Shown here piece by piece: positions 19,064 to 28,827 of a stretch of DNA of 64,000 bases (positions within the stretch are counted from its first letter, which is position 1; the number at the start of each line of letters is the position of its first letter). Origin of the DNA: JARRQJ01 sp037381915. GTDB taxonomy: Bacteria > Pseudomonadota > Gammaproteobacteria > DRLM01. The notes beneath the pieces were generated by a model that made no database searches, was not told the origin of the DNA, and saw nothing but the letters and a program-made list of their open reading frames with translations. The DNA lies in the NCBI GenBank assembly GCA_037381915.1, contig JARRQJ010000028.1, positions 29,296 through 93,295 of the forward strand. Reading direction: 5' to 3'. The position numbers and the translations under genes are program-made.

Positions 19064-20221
19064 TTACATCCGCTTGATCATCGCCATGGTCTTTGCCGCT
19101 ATCGCTTCCCAGGAAAACTGTTTCTGTGCGCGCAGATATCCATTTTGTCCCAATTTCGCCGAAAATTCACGATCACCAAGGATACGGATGAGAGCTTCGG
19201 CAACCTGGCGTTCCGAACTCCCGTCTATTCTGAGCCCTGTAGTATTGTCCACGACTGCCGCACCGGTACCACCAGACCTTCCCGCCAAGACAGGTTTGCC
19301 GCATGCCGCCGCCTCCAAAAATACCATACCGAAACCCTCGGTATCACCGTCGATTTCGCGATTCGGCATCGCGAACACATCAGCCACATTATACCAGCGC
19401 GGCAGGTCGTCCGTAGGGACGTGTCCCAGGAGATGAACCCGCTCCGCCACACCGCAATCCGAGGCGAGCCTGCGCAAATATGCGTCATCTTCGCCGATAC
19501 CGATAATCACGTAATGGGCATCAATACCGCAGGCGACTAATGCCGGCAACACTTTCACTATCTGATCGAAACCCTTGCGCCGACTCAAACGCCCCACCGA
19601 AAGTATAACACGTTGTTTTTCAGTAATTTCTAGGCGCTTACGCAGATCAACGCTGGGCAACCCCGCACGAAAGCGATCAACATCTACGCCAGGTGATATC
19701 AGCACGATACATGCCGGTTCGATACCTAATTTAATCAATTCATTACGGGTGAAATCGCTGTTCGCCACCACCTGATCCGCATGTCGATAGGCGAATATCA
19801 TGGCCTTGCGCTTAGCCGGCTGACGCCAGGTTGTTATTTCCTCGCCGTGAGCATAGATGACAATCGGACGACGGATCAATCGGGCCACGGCCCATCCTAC
19901 CAAGCCCTCCGGTAATACCCGCCCGGCGTGCACGGCTTCGAATCGATGGTGCAGTGCCAAACCCAACGATGCGGTAAACAACTTCGCGTAAATGCCCAAC
20001 GACTCCGGACGCAACCACCAGCGCCGCCGCAATGAAATCCGGTGAATACTGTTAGGATGTCCGGCATCATGGTCTTGCGCACCGGGGACGTCGGCGGTCA
20101 CGACATGCATCTCTTTCCCACCGAGCCTTCGGTAGACCTCGTCGAACCACACGGCAGTACCGCCTTTGGTGGGCAAAAACAACTCGGTGATGATAAGCAG
20201 TGGATGTTTATTGTCCGCCAT
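19064..20221 (-). CDS. Family 4 glycosyltransferase
   Basis: 385 residues from the ATG at 20221, which follows GGGA by six bases. An in-frame GTG at 20233 would add four residues. Motifs are LLIITELFLPTKGGTAVWFDE, HAGRVLPEGLVGW, IVIYAHGEEITTW, VILSVGRLSRRKGFDQIV and the donor-binding DTEGFGMVFLEAAACGKPVLAGRSGG. This E-x7-E GT4 pattern indicates a retaining hexosyl- or N-acetylhexosaminyltransferase of exopolysaccharide assembly. It is the last gene of a minus-strand run that starts near 23.2 kb. Confidence 0.92.
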   Translation of the reverse strand: MADNKHPLLIITELFLPTKGGTAVWFDEVYRRLGGKEMHVVTADVPGAQDHDAGHPNSIHRISLRRRWWLRPESLGIYAKLFTASLGLALHHRFEAVHAGRVLPEGLVGWAVARLIRRPIVIYAHGEEITTWRQPAKRKAMIFAYRHADQVVANSDFTRNELIKLGIEPACIVLISPGVDVDRFRAGLPSVDLRKRLEITEKQRVILSVGRLSRRKGFDQIVKVLPALVACGIDAHYVIIGIGEDDAYLRRLASDCGVAERVHLLGHVPTDDLPRWYNVADVFAMPNREIDGDTEGFGMVFLEAAACGKPVLAGRSGGTGAAVVDNTTGLRIDGSSERQVAEALIRILGDREFSAKLGQNGYLRAQKQFSWEAIAAKTMAMIKRM

Positions 20222-20239
20222 TGATAATCCCACTCACGA

Positions 20240-21181
20240 CTAGCCGCGCAAAATCGAAGCCAGGTCTTTCAGGCTCTGTAACCCCGGTTTTGTCCATAGG
20301 AGCGGCGAGATGGCGCTTAGCGCTTCCAACTTACGCCCTTGGCGTAGCAGGACATAACTCAAATCAAGCCTGGCATGGCGCAAGGCCCCAAGCAAACCCT
20401 TGCGTATCGTTGCCGGCGCACTTACCAGTTGCGGCCGCAGCAGACTCAACGCTTGTAATGTCTGGCGCTGAGCGCGCAGAGGGTCGGAACGGGTAGCGCT
20501 GGTGCCATGGATAAGATACACCGCCATCGGTTGGCAAATAACGCCGACCCGGCGACTACGGGCAACCAGGCGAATGAGCAGATTCACGTCTTCGCACACG
20601 GCAATCCCCTCGGGATAACCGCCCAGCTCCAAAAAAGTATCGCGACGCAGACTTAAGGTATGGGTGTCGCCGAAGTGCTGCTCCACGAAGAGCCCCAACA
20701 GTTCACCCTCCATGACCACTTCGTCGCCACCACCATTAGCCAATTGCAAAAGCGCCTGGCCGGCAACTGTTTTTTCCATGGAACGACCGATGAGACTGCC
20801 GTCCGACCGACGGTACTCAAAATCACCCGTGAGAAAGTCCAGGCCAGGGTCACGCCGTATCCAATCGGCATGCCAACGTAAACGCTCGGGATAATACCAG
20901 TCGTCGGCATCCAGGAAGGCCAACCATTCCCCTCTAGCGATACGTGCCCCTGCATTGCGGGCGGCGGATACACCCGCATTGTTTTGATGAAAGTAGCGCA
21001 CCGATTCTCCATAGCGTTGCGCGACGGTGGCGGTGTTATCGGTTGAACCGTCATCGACAATCATGATTTCCAAGGGAGGATAACTTTGCGCCAGCACCGA
21101 ATCGATGGCGCGTGCCAAAGTGGCGCCACCATTGTAAACCGCAATAATTACTGAAAAATCAGGGCTGCTCTTCACCGCCAC
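20240..21181 (-). CDS. Family 2 glycosyltransferase
   Basis: 313 residues with a GTG start right after the stop of the upstream gene (21183-21185), so translation is probably coupled. Motifs are FSVIIAVYNGGATLARAIDSVLAQ, IMIVDDGSTDNT, GVSAARNAGARIARGEWLAFLDADDW (DAD metal motif) and YPEGIAVCEDVNLLIRL (ED motif). A standard inverting GT2. A second GTG two codons later is equally plausible as the start. The donor is unknown; its neighbours are a deacetylase-fold protein and a GT4. Confidence 0.91.
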   Translation of the reverse strand: MAVKSSPDFSVIIAVYNGGATLARAIDSVLAQSYPPLEIMIVDDGSTDNTATVAQRYGESVRYFHQNNAGVSAARNAGARIARGEWLAFLDADDWYYPERLRWHADWIRRDPGLDFLTGDFEYRRSDGSLIGRSMEKTVAGQALLQLANGGGDEVVMEGELLGLFVEQHFGDTHTLSLRRDTFLELGGYPEGIAVCEDVNLLIRLVARSRRVGVICQPMAVYLIHGTSATRSDPLRAQRQTLQALSLLRPQLVSAPATIRKGLLGALRHARLDLSYVLLRQGRKLEALSAISPLLWTKPGLQSLKDLASILRG

Positions 21182-21182
21182 C

Positions 21183-22415
21183 TCACACCTTCATCGGGGA
21201 TGGATGCTCGGTTACAACGGTACAACGCCGCAATAACATGAAGAACACGGCCAAGCCCGTATAGCGAGCCATGCGCCACACACGTGTTTCCTCGCGCACC
21301 CGCCAACACCATGCCTGCAACCTACGGCGTATTCCAGACTCGAACAATGCCGCTTCCCCATCGGCCATAGCCTTGGCCAGCATCTCCGTATTCATGAATA
21401 CAAGGTTGGGATAACGATGCAGCGCCCCTTCTATGACCCGTGCCAATTCCGCATAGGATCGCTCCGCCACTGTCGGATCATCGATGAAATTGAAGCGATG
21501 CATTTCCAATAATGTCGGTCGGCCACAGCGAGCCTTGATCTTCAGGGCCGTCCAGGCCCGCTCGGCACGATGACCTTTGGCTGGTTCAAAATAATCATCC
21601 CGCACCAAATAAACAAGTCCTTGAGCATTGCGCATGCCATTGCGAATGCTCGCGCCGGAAGCGATCAGATCACCTCGCGCGTCGCGCCCTGTATAGCATG
21701 TCCCCGGGGTGACGACTGTGCGTACACCGTTATTGGCCCAGGCACGCTCTACATCCTGCGACCATACAAAGGTCGGTGGCACCACCACTGAAGGCCTATA
21801 GCCGAACACCTGCGCGAAGCAAGTCACCTCGTCATTAACCGCCGACTCAATTTGCGGCCACGAGTGGGCTTGCGAGGGCAGTACCGATGCATCGATCCAA
21901 CGGCTCTGTAACGATGCGGGCAAGGCCTCGGTGCGCGGGTAGTCGCTCTTCAGCCACGACGCCAATACATCATTGGCTTTTGCCGCAGTCATCAAGGCCG
22001 GCGGCCAATAATGCTCCATCCCGTGGAGCTGCACCGAAAAAACGCCATGATCCATACCTTGCTGAATGACATCACGCATTTCGGCAAAACGCGCATCAGC
22101 AAGGGTTAAAGCGATGTATCGTGCACCGCCCTGCTCTCGCATCCGCCGCTGATCGGGGATCGCCAAGACTATCCCCAACGTCGTGACGGGATGGTGGCCC
22201 TGCGCGTCGCGATATCTATTTAAGATATCCGCAAGCCGCTGAAGACGCTGCGAATGAACGGATTCCCCCGGGCCCCAATCGTCACTCTCAAAAATAAGCA
22301 CCGGGCGCCGCAATACCGGTTCCAGCCACAATTCCCGCATGACGGCACCATGCCGCCAGAGGAGCAAAAGCGTTGTCAGCAGCAACCAAGCCGCCAAGAT
22401 ACCGAGGATAATCAT
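21183..22415 (-). CDS. Membrane-anchored polysaccharide deacetylase-fold protein
   Basis: 410 residues. An N-terminal anchor (IILGILAAWLLLTTLLLLW) is followed by a glycoside hydrolase/deacetylase-type beta/alpha barrel. FESDDWGPGES (about residues 41-51) carries the acidic pair, FSVQLHGMEHYWPP could provide a metal His, and a late LLEMHRFNFIDD segment fits the C-terminal catalytic region. The motifs are diverged from NodB, so enzymatic activity is plausible but not certain. A second hydrophobic stretch near the C-terminus (YTGLAVFFMLL) may also associate with the membrane. Its start overlaps the previous stop as ATGA, so it is co-translated with the sulfotransferase fragment. Confidence 0.72.
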   Translation of the reverse strand: MIILGILAAWLLLTTLLLLWRHGAVMRELWLEPVLRRPVLIFESDDWGPGESVHSQRLQRLADILNRYRDAQGHHPVTTLGIVLAIPDQRRMREQGGARYIALTLADARFAEMRDVIQQGMDHGVFSVQLHGMEHYWPPALMTAAKANDVLASWLKSDYPRTEALPASLQSRWIDASVLPSQAHSWPQIESAVNDEVTCFAQVFGYRPSVVVPPTFVWSQDVERAWANNGVRTVVTPGTCYTGRDARGDLIASGASIRNGMRNAQGLVYLVRDDYFEPAKGHRAERAWTALKIKARCGRPTLLEMHRFNFIDDPTVAERSYAELARVIEGALHRYPNLVFMNTEMLAKAMADGEAALFESGIRRRLQAWCWRVREETRVWRMARYTGLAVFFMLLRRCTVVTEHPSPMKV

Positions 22416-23047
22416 TCGCTAACCGGTTGTGGTTTGTACCCCATCGCCTTTGCCACAGCGGCAACTGACGGCAATACCCGCTCGATACGTTCACGATTAC
22501 GCCCATCGCGCCATTTATCCAGGCGGATCTCGGAGAAGGCGTTGTAGGGCGTCGCCAACACCTCCGCGCATTGGCGCTCAAGCGTGGCAGAGACCGCGAT
22601 GCCCGCCGCTTCGAAGGCCCGGCGGAAGCCGGATACCGAATCGCGGAACAAATCTTCGTAAAAGATCTCCGTCCACTGCCGCGGCGGAACCAGCTCACGA
22701 CACGCAACCAAAGCCTCATTCATAGCGCGATACTGCAACGCGCAGACCTCTTCGAGTGATGCATTGAGATAATCACGCCACCCCGGCGGCAGAAAAAAGC
22801 ACCAGCGGTCAAAAACCCCTTCGTCCACCGCCACCGTTGCCGGCAGGATATGAGACCAGGTGGCGAATTCATCGGGTTTCCTCCACCCTTCCATCAAAGA
22901 ATTGAGATTGTCGCCAGGGCTGCGCTTGACATAGATAAAATGGGCATCAGGAAACAAGGCATACAGGTAGGGGACACACAAGCCGTTCTGGTTGTTCTTA
23001 TCCACGAAGCGCCGCCGGCCGGTATGCACATAGAAATAGCGTGCCAC
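22412..23047 (-). CDS. Sulfotransferase family protein, N-terminus missing
   Basis: 211 residues from a GTG at 23047. The sequence has a sulfotransferase C-terminal part: FVDKNNQNGL, AHFIYVKRSPGDNLNSLMEGW (3'-PAPS motif) and IFYEDLFRD. The same frame is open without a stop up to 23209 and stays coherent (LWPRLGAGDAWGPLEPF, SSQWRSHALGAAE). It contains no ATG, GTG or TTG before 23047 and no upstream 5'-phosphosulfate P-loop. About 60-100 N-terminal residues typical of the family are therefore absent, replaced by the divergent promoter region of the next gene. It is probably a truncated or decaying gene; a frameshift joining it to the ATG at 23229 would still not restore the P-loop. Confidence 0.6.
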   Translation of the reverse strand: MARYFYVHTGRRRFVDKNNQNGLCVPYLYALFPDAHFIYVKRSPGDNLNSLMEGWRKPDEFATWSHILPATVAVDEGVFDRWCFFLPPGWRDYLNASLEEVCALQYRAMNEALVACRELVPPRQWTEIFYEDLFRDSVSGFRRAFEAAGIAVSATLERQCAEVLATPYNAFSEIRLDKWRDGRNRERIERVLPSVAAVAKAMGYKPQPVSE

Positions 23048-23355
23048 GACCTCCCGATCGTGCCGTGAGGCCTCTGCGGCGCCCAGGGCATGGCTGCGCC
23101 ACTGGGACGAGACACTGCGACGGGAGAAAGGCTCCAGCGGACCCCACGCATCGCCCGCACCAAGCCGCGGCCATAGTGATGCAGGGTTTTCACCACTTTT
23201 TCTTCGAGCTCAGCCACCGCGCGCCTCATTACGTCATAACCACTTAATTATATGACATTTATCAAACTGTCAGCCACATTATTCCGTTATACTACCCGTC
23301 TCGACTGCATACAGAACTTACGGCAGACTGCCGGAATAACCAACAGGCAAAGACT

Positions 23356-25212
23356 ATGAGCGGCATATGCGGCTGGTTCGCCCCCAGCCCTACGGGCTCC
23401 CCATCCAATCTAATCGAGACCATGGCTCGAACGCTCGAGACGCCGTTGACGGGCCAGATCGTTCAGCGTAGCGCTGCGAATCATGCCTTGGCCGTGATCA
23501 CCCCCCAAATCGAGAGGGGTTCCCTGTACCAGGATGATGCCTTGTGGGTAGCGTGCGAAGGGGCGCCATACTTTAATGATCCCGGTCTGATGAAGATTGC
23601 CGCCGACCTGGGGCCGGCCGCCGCCCTGGCGGATAGTTATCACCGTAAGGGCCGCCATTGCCTCCAGGACATCAATGGCGCATTTTCCGTGGTCATTTAT
23701 GATTTGAACACACAACTGGTGCTGCTGGCCGTCGATCGCATCGGCATCCGCCCCCTGTGTCTCATTCCTATCCAACAGGGGGTGGTGTTCGGCGCCACCA
23801 CCGACAGTGTCATCTGCCATCCGGCCGTCTCCAGCCATCTCGATCCGCAAGCGATCTATGACTATTTATATTTTCATATGATCCCCAGTCCACGCACCAT
23901 CTACACCGGCGTGGAAAAACTCATGCCCGGCGAATACGCCCTGCTCGAGAATGGACGGCTCCACAAGGACTTTTATTGGCGGATGGAATACTGCGATACA
24001 GCCGGCGCCCCGCAACAACAGCTCGCTGAAGAATTCCGCGGACTGCTACGCAAATCCGTACACCGTGCGCTGAGCCATCCGGCCACCAAGATCGGCAATT
24101 TCCTGAGCGGCGGTACCGACAGTTCGACCCTGGCGGGGATCGTCACCGAGGTCACGGGGGCTCCCGCCGAGACCTACTCCATCGGTTTCGAAGCCGAGGG
24201 ATTCGACGAGTCGCAATACGCGGACATCGCCGTCAAGCACTTCGGTACCCGCCATCACAACTACTATGTCACACCGCAGGACGTGGTGGACGCCATCCCG
24301 CTTATCGCCCGCGCCTACGATGAACCCTTCGGTAATGCTTCGGCGGTGCCCAGTTATTATTGCGCCAAAATGGCGAGAGAGGACGGCGTCAGCCTCATGA
24401 TCGCCGGCGACGGCGGTGACGAATTGTTCGCAGGCAACGTCCGTTACGTCAAACAAAGGACCTTTGAGCTCTATTACAGATTCCCGGCCTTGCTGCGTCA
24501 TGCCCTCATTGAACCATTGGCCATGGGTATTCCCGGCGCGAAATATGTTCCTCCGCTGCGCAAACTACAAAGCTACATCGCTCAAGCGAAGGTACCGCTA
24601 CCCGACCGCCTGGAAAGCTACAACTTTCTCCATCGTTCTCCAGCACGCGACATCTTTCAGGATTCATTCCTGGAGATGATCGACCTCAATGAACCTCTGG
24701 AAAATATGCGCGAGGTCTACCACCGAGCGCACACGGACTCCACACTGCACCAGATGTTACACCTCGACTTAAAAAATACCCTTGCCGACAACGACCTGCG
24801 TAAAGTGAACCGCATGTGCGAGATGGCGGGCACGGCTGTGAGTTACCCGCTGCTCGATGATGCAATGGCCGAATTCTCCGGGCGAGTCCCGGCGAATCTT
24901 AAGATCAAAGGCTCCGCCTTACGTTACTTCTTCAAGGACAGCCTTAAGGATTTTCTCCCGGCGGAAATATTAAAAAAATCCAAGCATGGTTTTGGACTGC
25001 CTTTCGGGCTTTGGCTCAACCAGCATACCCCGTTGCGGGAACTGGTGGGCGACAGTTTGCAGAGCCTGTGCCGCAGACAATATATCAATCCACACTATAT
25101 AGATTCCCTACTTAACGATCGCCACCGTGAACACGCCAGTTATTATGGCGTCATGATTTGGGTGCTGGTAATGCTGGAGCAGTGGCTGCAGAGTCGCGAA
25201 AACAACATCTAA
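23356..25212 (+). CDS. Asparagine synthase-like protein with degenerate glutaminase domain
   Basis: 618 residues. The C-terminal synthetase domain is intact, with pyrophosphate loop SGGTDSS at residues 251-257, plus YDEPFGNASAVPSYY and AGDGGDELFAGN. The N-terminal glutaminase domain starts MSGICGWF: the catalytic Cys2 of MCGI-type enzymes is Ser here, and the NGEIYN and SDTE motifs cannot be found. It therefore probably does not hydrolyse glutamine in the usual way. It may use ammonia or catalyse an adenylation-dependent amide ligation, as asparagine-synthase relatives in natural-product pathways do. It is transcribed divergently from the minus-strand group and contrasts with the intact amidotransferase at 34722. 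Confidence 0.85.
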   Translation: MSGICGWFAPSPTGSPSNLIETMARTLETPLTGQIVQRSAANHALAVITPQIERGSLYQDDALWVACEGAPYFNDPGLMKIAADLGPAAALADSYHRKGRHCLQDINGAFSVVIYDLNTQLVLLAVDRIGIRPLCLIPIQQGVVFGATTDSVICHPAVSSHLDPQAIYDYLYFHMIPSPRTIYTGVEKLMPGEYALLENGRLHKDFYWRMEYCDTAGAPQQQLAEEFRGLLRKSVHRALSHPATKIGNFLSGGTDSSTLAGIVTEVTGAPAETYSIGFEAEGFDESQYADIAVKHFGTRHHNYYVTPQDVVDAIPLIARAYDEPFGNASAVPSYYCAKMAREDGVSLMIAGDGGDELFAGNVRYVKQRTFELYYRFPALLRHALIEPLAMGIPGAKYVPPLRKLQSYIAQAKVPLPDRLESYNFLHRSPARDIFQDSFLEMIDLNEPLENMREVYHRAHTDSTLHQMLHLDLKNTLADNDLRKVNRMCEMAGTAVSYPLLDDAMAEFSGRVPANLKIKGSALRYFFKDSLKDFLPAEILKKSKHGFGLPFGLWLNQHTPLRELVGDSLQSLCRRQYINPHYIDSLLNDRHREHASYYGVMIWVLVMLEQWLQSRENNI

Positions 25213-25340
25213 CTAAGGAGAATCTCCGGCAAATTGATCATTTCGAGCGCAGATGAGAAATATTGCTTCAACAGAAGCATGCAGATCCAGAGGGGATAAT
25301 AAGGCAGTGCAAGGCATCCCCGAAAATACCATAATCTGAC

Positions 25341-26666
25341 TCATTTTCCCGCAAGACGCCCGACCATGCCAGCCTGTCGCTGCAAGCCCCGATCATGTAC
25401 TTTCTCTCGTCCCGCAGACAGCTTTTCTTGTTCCGCCAGCTGTTGACTCTGCACCTTGACTAGCACTACCAAAGCTATCATATGATAATAAAGATCAAAA
25501 TAAGCCAGCCCCAGGAATGCGCCACTCGTTGCATATCCGACCATGCTGACCTGCAGCATCTTTGCAAGATCAGCCACCCATCGACCATTTGGATTGGATT
25601 TCACCTGCTTGGCCGCAAGCGAACAACTTCGCCATGCAAACCATCCCAAAAGCAGGAATAAGGCCAGACCGACGAAACCATGCTCACCCAACACCTCGAA
25701 ATAGATGCTATGGGCGTCATGCACGTTCGTGGGGTCGGGGGCATATCGAGCAAACAGATCGGGGGTAAATGCATGGTTGCCGCCCCCTACCAACGGCCTG
25801 GCCTTGGCGAGATTGAAGGCAAACCTCCAGGCGTTAATACGCCCCATGGCCGACTGATCCTGGTGGTAAGTTCTAATCGACTCCATGCGTTCATGCCAAC
25901 TGCCGGGCATAAACGAGATCCCCGCGAACAATACCGCGCCCATGACGAAGAACAGCACAAAACGCCTGCGCGTCTTCCATATCAGCATCGCACCCATCAC
26001 CGCCAAGCCCAATAGAGCGCCGCGCGATTGGGTCCCCAGGATCGCCACGACGGTCAAACCCATTGCCGCCATTAGGCCCCATTTTTGCCAACTTTTGCTG
26101 GTCTGGAGGTAAAGGTAGCGCATCAGCGGAATGGTCATGATCAAGGCCAAGCCGATTTCATTATTGCCGCCGATGAAAGTATGCGACGGGCCCATTACGT
26201 GATAGCCACCGCCGCTGATGATGGTGAATATGCCGCCCTTGACGCCATAAAATCCCAGAGATAGTGCAATGACCCACACCAGCAATTCAATTCGACGCCT
26301 ATCAGTCATCAACATCATGGTCACGAAGGTCATCAGCTCTATCTTAAGTATCTTGGTATATTCTGTTTGGGCAAGTTCGGGATGCAGTGCGGTGAGCGTG
26401 GTCACCCCCATCCAGGCGATAAACAACAACAAGACCACGACCTCCCGGGTCATGGGGATCTTTTTACTTTCACGGGAAAACAAGATCGCAACCAACGTCG
26501 TTATAGCGACGATCATGGCAAAGGGGAATTGCGTGGCAAATCCCCAACAGAGCCGATGTGGATTCATATAGCCAATCCACGACCACACCAGGACACCAAT
26601 ATAGGGCCGATACAGAATCATCGGCAGGCTGCCAAACACTGCTAAAGTAACGAATAGATCTCTCAC
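25341..26666 (-). CDS. Exosortase A-associated O-antigen ligase/polymerase-like protein
   Basis: 441 residues from GTG, with GAAGG upstream. An integral membrane protein with about ten or eleven hydrophobic segments and a large periplasmic loop. It carries the Wzy_C/WaaL-type region GNNEIGLALIMTIPLM, GTQSRGALLGL, GRINAWRFAFNLAKARPLVGGG and HDAHSIYFEVLGEHGFVGL. The MRDLFVTL start and the length fit the exosortase A-associated O-glycosylation ligase family (recalled as TIGR03097). It probably polymerises or ligates lipid-linked oligosaccharide at the periplasmic face, possibly onto PEP-CTERM proteins. It is the last gene of the long minus-strand array. Confidence 0.88.
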   Translation of the reverse strand: MRDLFVTLAVFGSLPMILYRPYIGVLVWSWIGYMNPHRLCWGFATQFPFAMIVAITTLVAILFSRESKKIPMTREVVVLLLFIAWMGVTTLTALHPELAQTEYTKILKIELMTFVTMMLMTDRRRIELLVWVIALSLGFYGVKGGIFTIISGGGYHVMGPSHTFIGGNNEIGLALIMTIPLMRYLYLQTSKSWQKWGLMAAMGLTVVAILGTQSRGALLGLAVMGAMLIWKTRRRFVLFFVMGAVLFAGISFMPGSWHERMESIRTYHQDQSAMGRINAWRFAFNLAKARPLVGGGNHAFTPDLFARYAPDPTNVHDAHSIYFEVLGEHGFVGLALFLLLGWFAWRSCSLAAKQVKSNPNGRWVADLAKMLQVSMVGYATSGAFLGLAYFDLYYHMIALVVLVKVQSQQLAEQEKLSAGREKVHDRGLQRQAGMVGRLAGK

Positions 26667-26788
26667 TCACTGGCCTTCATAATATTTGGTGACAGGCATG
26701 TATTGCATCATCCACATTCCAGCTGGTCACGTCATGCATATTCCTTTTACGGCATTGATTCAGGATTTATCTGACCACTTGTACCGCA

Positions 26789-27607
26789 TCAATCCCTTAC
26801 TTCCTCACTGAACCAGCGCACCCTCTGTGGCAAATTCACCTCTTGAAGCATGCCATTCTGCATAAGCACATCTAATCTACGTTCGTGTTTCCATTCTCGA
26901 TCTTTCACTCTATAGAGCCGTCCCTTTCTCGATTGTTTTTGCTGAAAGCTCTCACCCTTCTCAATACGATCAAATAGCTCCGCATACACATCAGCACTGT
27001 CGCGCACAGCACGCCAGAAAAGCGTCAATTCGTCATCACCCGGTTTTACCTCGGGACAGATATAGGCAATCAGCTTTCCTGTATCGACTCCCGCATCAAC
27101 AAAATGCAGCGTACACCCCACCTGTTCCGGCTCACCATTATACAAAGCCCAAAATGTACAATCCGCACCTCGATAATCCGGGGAAAGGCCGCCATGGAGA
27201 TTAACGATGCCGATGCGCCCCTTACCCAATAATGGCTTACGAATCAATGAAGTGCCGAACACCGCGATAACGTCTGGCTTATAGCGATCGGCAAGCGCAA
27301 CGACATCAGGATGATTGATGTGAGGAACTTCGTGAACCAGATCAATACGATTCAACTGCGGCACACTGTCGCCAAAGAAAAACTTGGCTTCCTGCCCGCC
27401 GGTGTATCGCTTCCGGTCGCGTAGCCACCTCCATACCTTGCGCCACAAGACATGAGGCCGAAGAAACTTGACCAACTTATTCATATCCCAATGACTACCC
27501 ACCTCCTGCACGATGGCAACCGGACGTGCGGCTTGGCAAAGCTTATTCGCGACATACAGGTGACGTGGTGATCGGCCGCAGAGGATCATAATGGATAAAT
27601 TAGACAT
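26789..27607 (-). CDS. Formyltransferase-family protein
   Basis: 272 residues. The core matches the formyl-transferase N-terminal fold: DVIAVFGTSLIRKPLL, then GIVNLHGGLSPDYRGAD with Asn136 and His138, and CTLHFVDAGVDTG with Asp175. This reproduces the Asn-His-Asp catalytic triad of 10-formyl-THF-dependent enzymes. In surface-polysaccharide clusters such proteins N-formylate amino sugars. The start MSNLSIMILCGRSPRHLYVA is at the ATG at 27607, two bases after the stop of the upstream toroid gene (27610), so translation is likely coupled. Substrate identity is inference. Confidence 0.82.
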   Translation of the reverse strand: MSNLSIMILCGRSPRHLYVANKLCQAARPVAIVQEVGSHWDMNKLVKFLRPHVLWRKVWRWLRDRKRYTGGQEAKFFFGDSVPQLNRIDLVHEVPHINHPDVVALADRYKPDVIAVFGTSLIRKPLLGKGRIGIVNLHGGLSPDYRGADCTFWALYNGEPEQVGCTLHFVDAGVDTGKLIAYICPEVKPGDDELTLFWRAVRDSADVYAELFDRIEKGESFQQKQSRKGRLYRVKDREWKHERRLDVLMQNGMLQEVNLPQRVRWFSEEVRD

Positions 27608-27609
27608 AT

Positions 27610-28827
27610 CTAACCGCTAATTGCATCGTTCGCCAATTCTAATACCGGGGGAATCGCCGTGTCCGTCATATCCATCATCAAGGCGTCCGCGAAAAATTTG
27701 GCTGCCCAGTTGGGATATTCGAACATGGAATAACGACCCCAAATCGGGGCCGACCCGGCAATGCCGCCCTTGACTGCTAAATCATGGTCATTAATGCGAT
27801 GATTACGCTTTAAATAGCCAATCGTACATCGCACAGCCTCCTTTAAATCCAAAGATTTGCAGGTCTGGGCAAGGCGAATCCAGTTCAGACTCATTTGCGC
27901 CATGCCGGTCAAACAGCAATATGATGCCCTGGGCACCCAGTTGTCATCATAAGTTCCTGCCAGCCAACCATCATGACGCTGCACATCAGCTAGAGCGATT
28001 GCCGCCTTTGATGCAGCCACTACGTAACGATCATCGCCCAACAAGACACCACTCTCAAGGAACCCCCGAATAGCATAGGCAATGGTGTGGGTGAAGGGCG
28101 TGCGGTCCGGCGTAAAGGCATTGGTGGCGAACCAACCCGACACCTTCTGCTGTGAAAGGGCCCAATCCAGGTTACGTATTGCCGCCCGCTTAAACTCTGA
28201 TTCTCCAGACATCAGCCCGACGGCAAGCAAGGCCCAGGTCCCCCGCGTGTTGTAGACATGGGGCATCCCGTTATGTTCATATCGCCGCCAGCAACCGTCT
28301 TCATCCTGTTGTTTAACCAACCATTTTCCCGCTCTTACCGCTGCAGATAGACATTCTTCACGTCCAAGCTGGGTATAACCCGCCAACAGACCGTGCATGA
28401 TCTGCCCGGTATTGAAAATCACGGGACGGCTGCCGGGTTCACCAAAATGGCCGGGGAAGGCCCCATCCGGGTGTTGAATAGACAGTTCCCAGTCTATAAT
28501 CCGATTCGCCCGACGACGCAGGTCCAGGTCATCAAGATGGTTTGATGCCGCGATGAAGGTTTCTACTATGTACCCGCTGGTTTCCGGGTAGCTCGGCAAC
28601 CAACCATCTTCAAAACTCCAACCGGCAGAAACCCCTCCTGAATCGGCATGATCGTCTCTCACGTCCTGCGCCCTACATAACCATTCGATTGCCGCTCGAA
28701 GGTGCGTCATGTGGTCATGCTCCGTTTGCCGTGCTTGTCCAAATAAATCGGCGACGATGAGACGCAGATGGCGTGGATGCCAAGGCTTATAGCGGTAGGG
28801 CAATGTCAGCAATTTAACGGGATTCAT
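27610..28827 (-). CDS. Alpha/alpha-toroid (prenyltransferase/VpsJ-like) polysaccharide protein
   Basis: 405 residues, intact paralogue of the frameshifted gene at 4041. Repeating helical-hairpin signatures include GYIVETF, WELSIQHPDGAFPG, WLVKQQDEDGCW, WALSQQKVSGWFATN and QRHDGWLAGTYDDNW. The Q-x(2-3)-G-x-W pattern is that of squalene-cyclase/prenyltransferase toroids. No DxDD or DDxxD cyclase motif stands out, so terpene chemistry is unlikely; related genes in polysaccharide loci are annotated VpsJ-like, with unknown activity. A binding or chain-modifying role in polymer assembly is possible. Its ATG overlaps the stop of the upstream ligase gene (ATGA). Confidence 0.78.
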   Translation of the reverse strand: MNPVKLLTLPYRYKPWHPRHLRLIVADLFGQARQTEHDHMTHLRAAIEWLCRAQDVRDDHADSGGVSAGWSFEDGWLPSYPETSGYIVETFIAASNHLDDLDLRRRANRIIDWELSIQHPDGAFPGHFGEPGSRPVIFNTGQIMHGLLAGYTQLGREECLSAAVRAGKWLVKQQDEDGCWRRYEHNGMPHVYNTRGTWALLAVGLMSGESEFKRAAIRNLDWALSQQKVSGWFATNAFTPDRTPFTHTIAYAIRGFLESGVLLGDDRYVVAASKAAIALADVQRHDGWLAGTYDDNWVPRASYCCLTGMAQMSLNWIRLAQTCKSLDLKEAVRCTIGYLKRNHRINDHDLAVKGGIAGSAPIWGRYSMFEYPNWAAKFFADALMMDMTDTAIPPVLELANDAISG

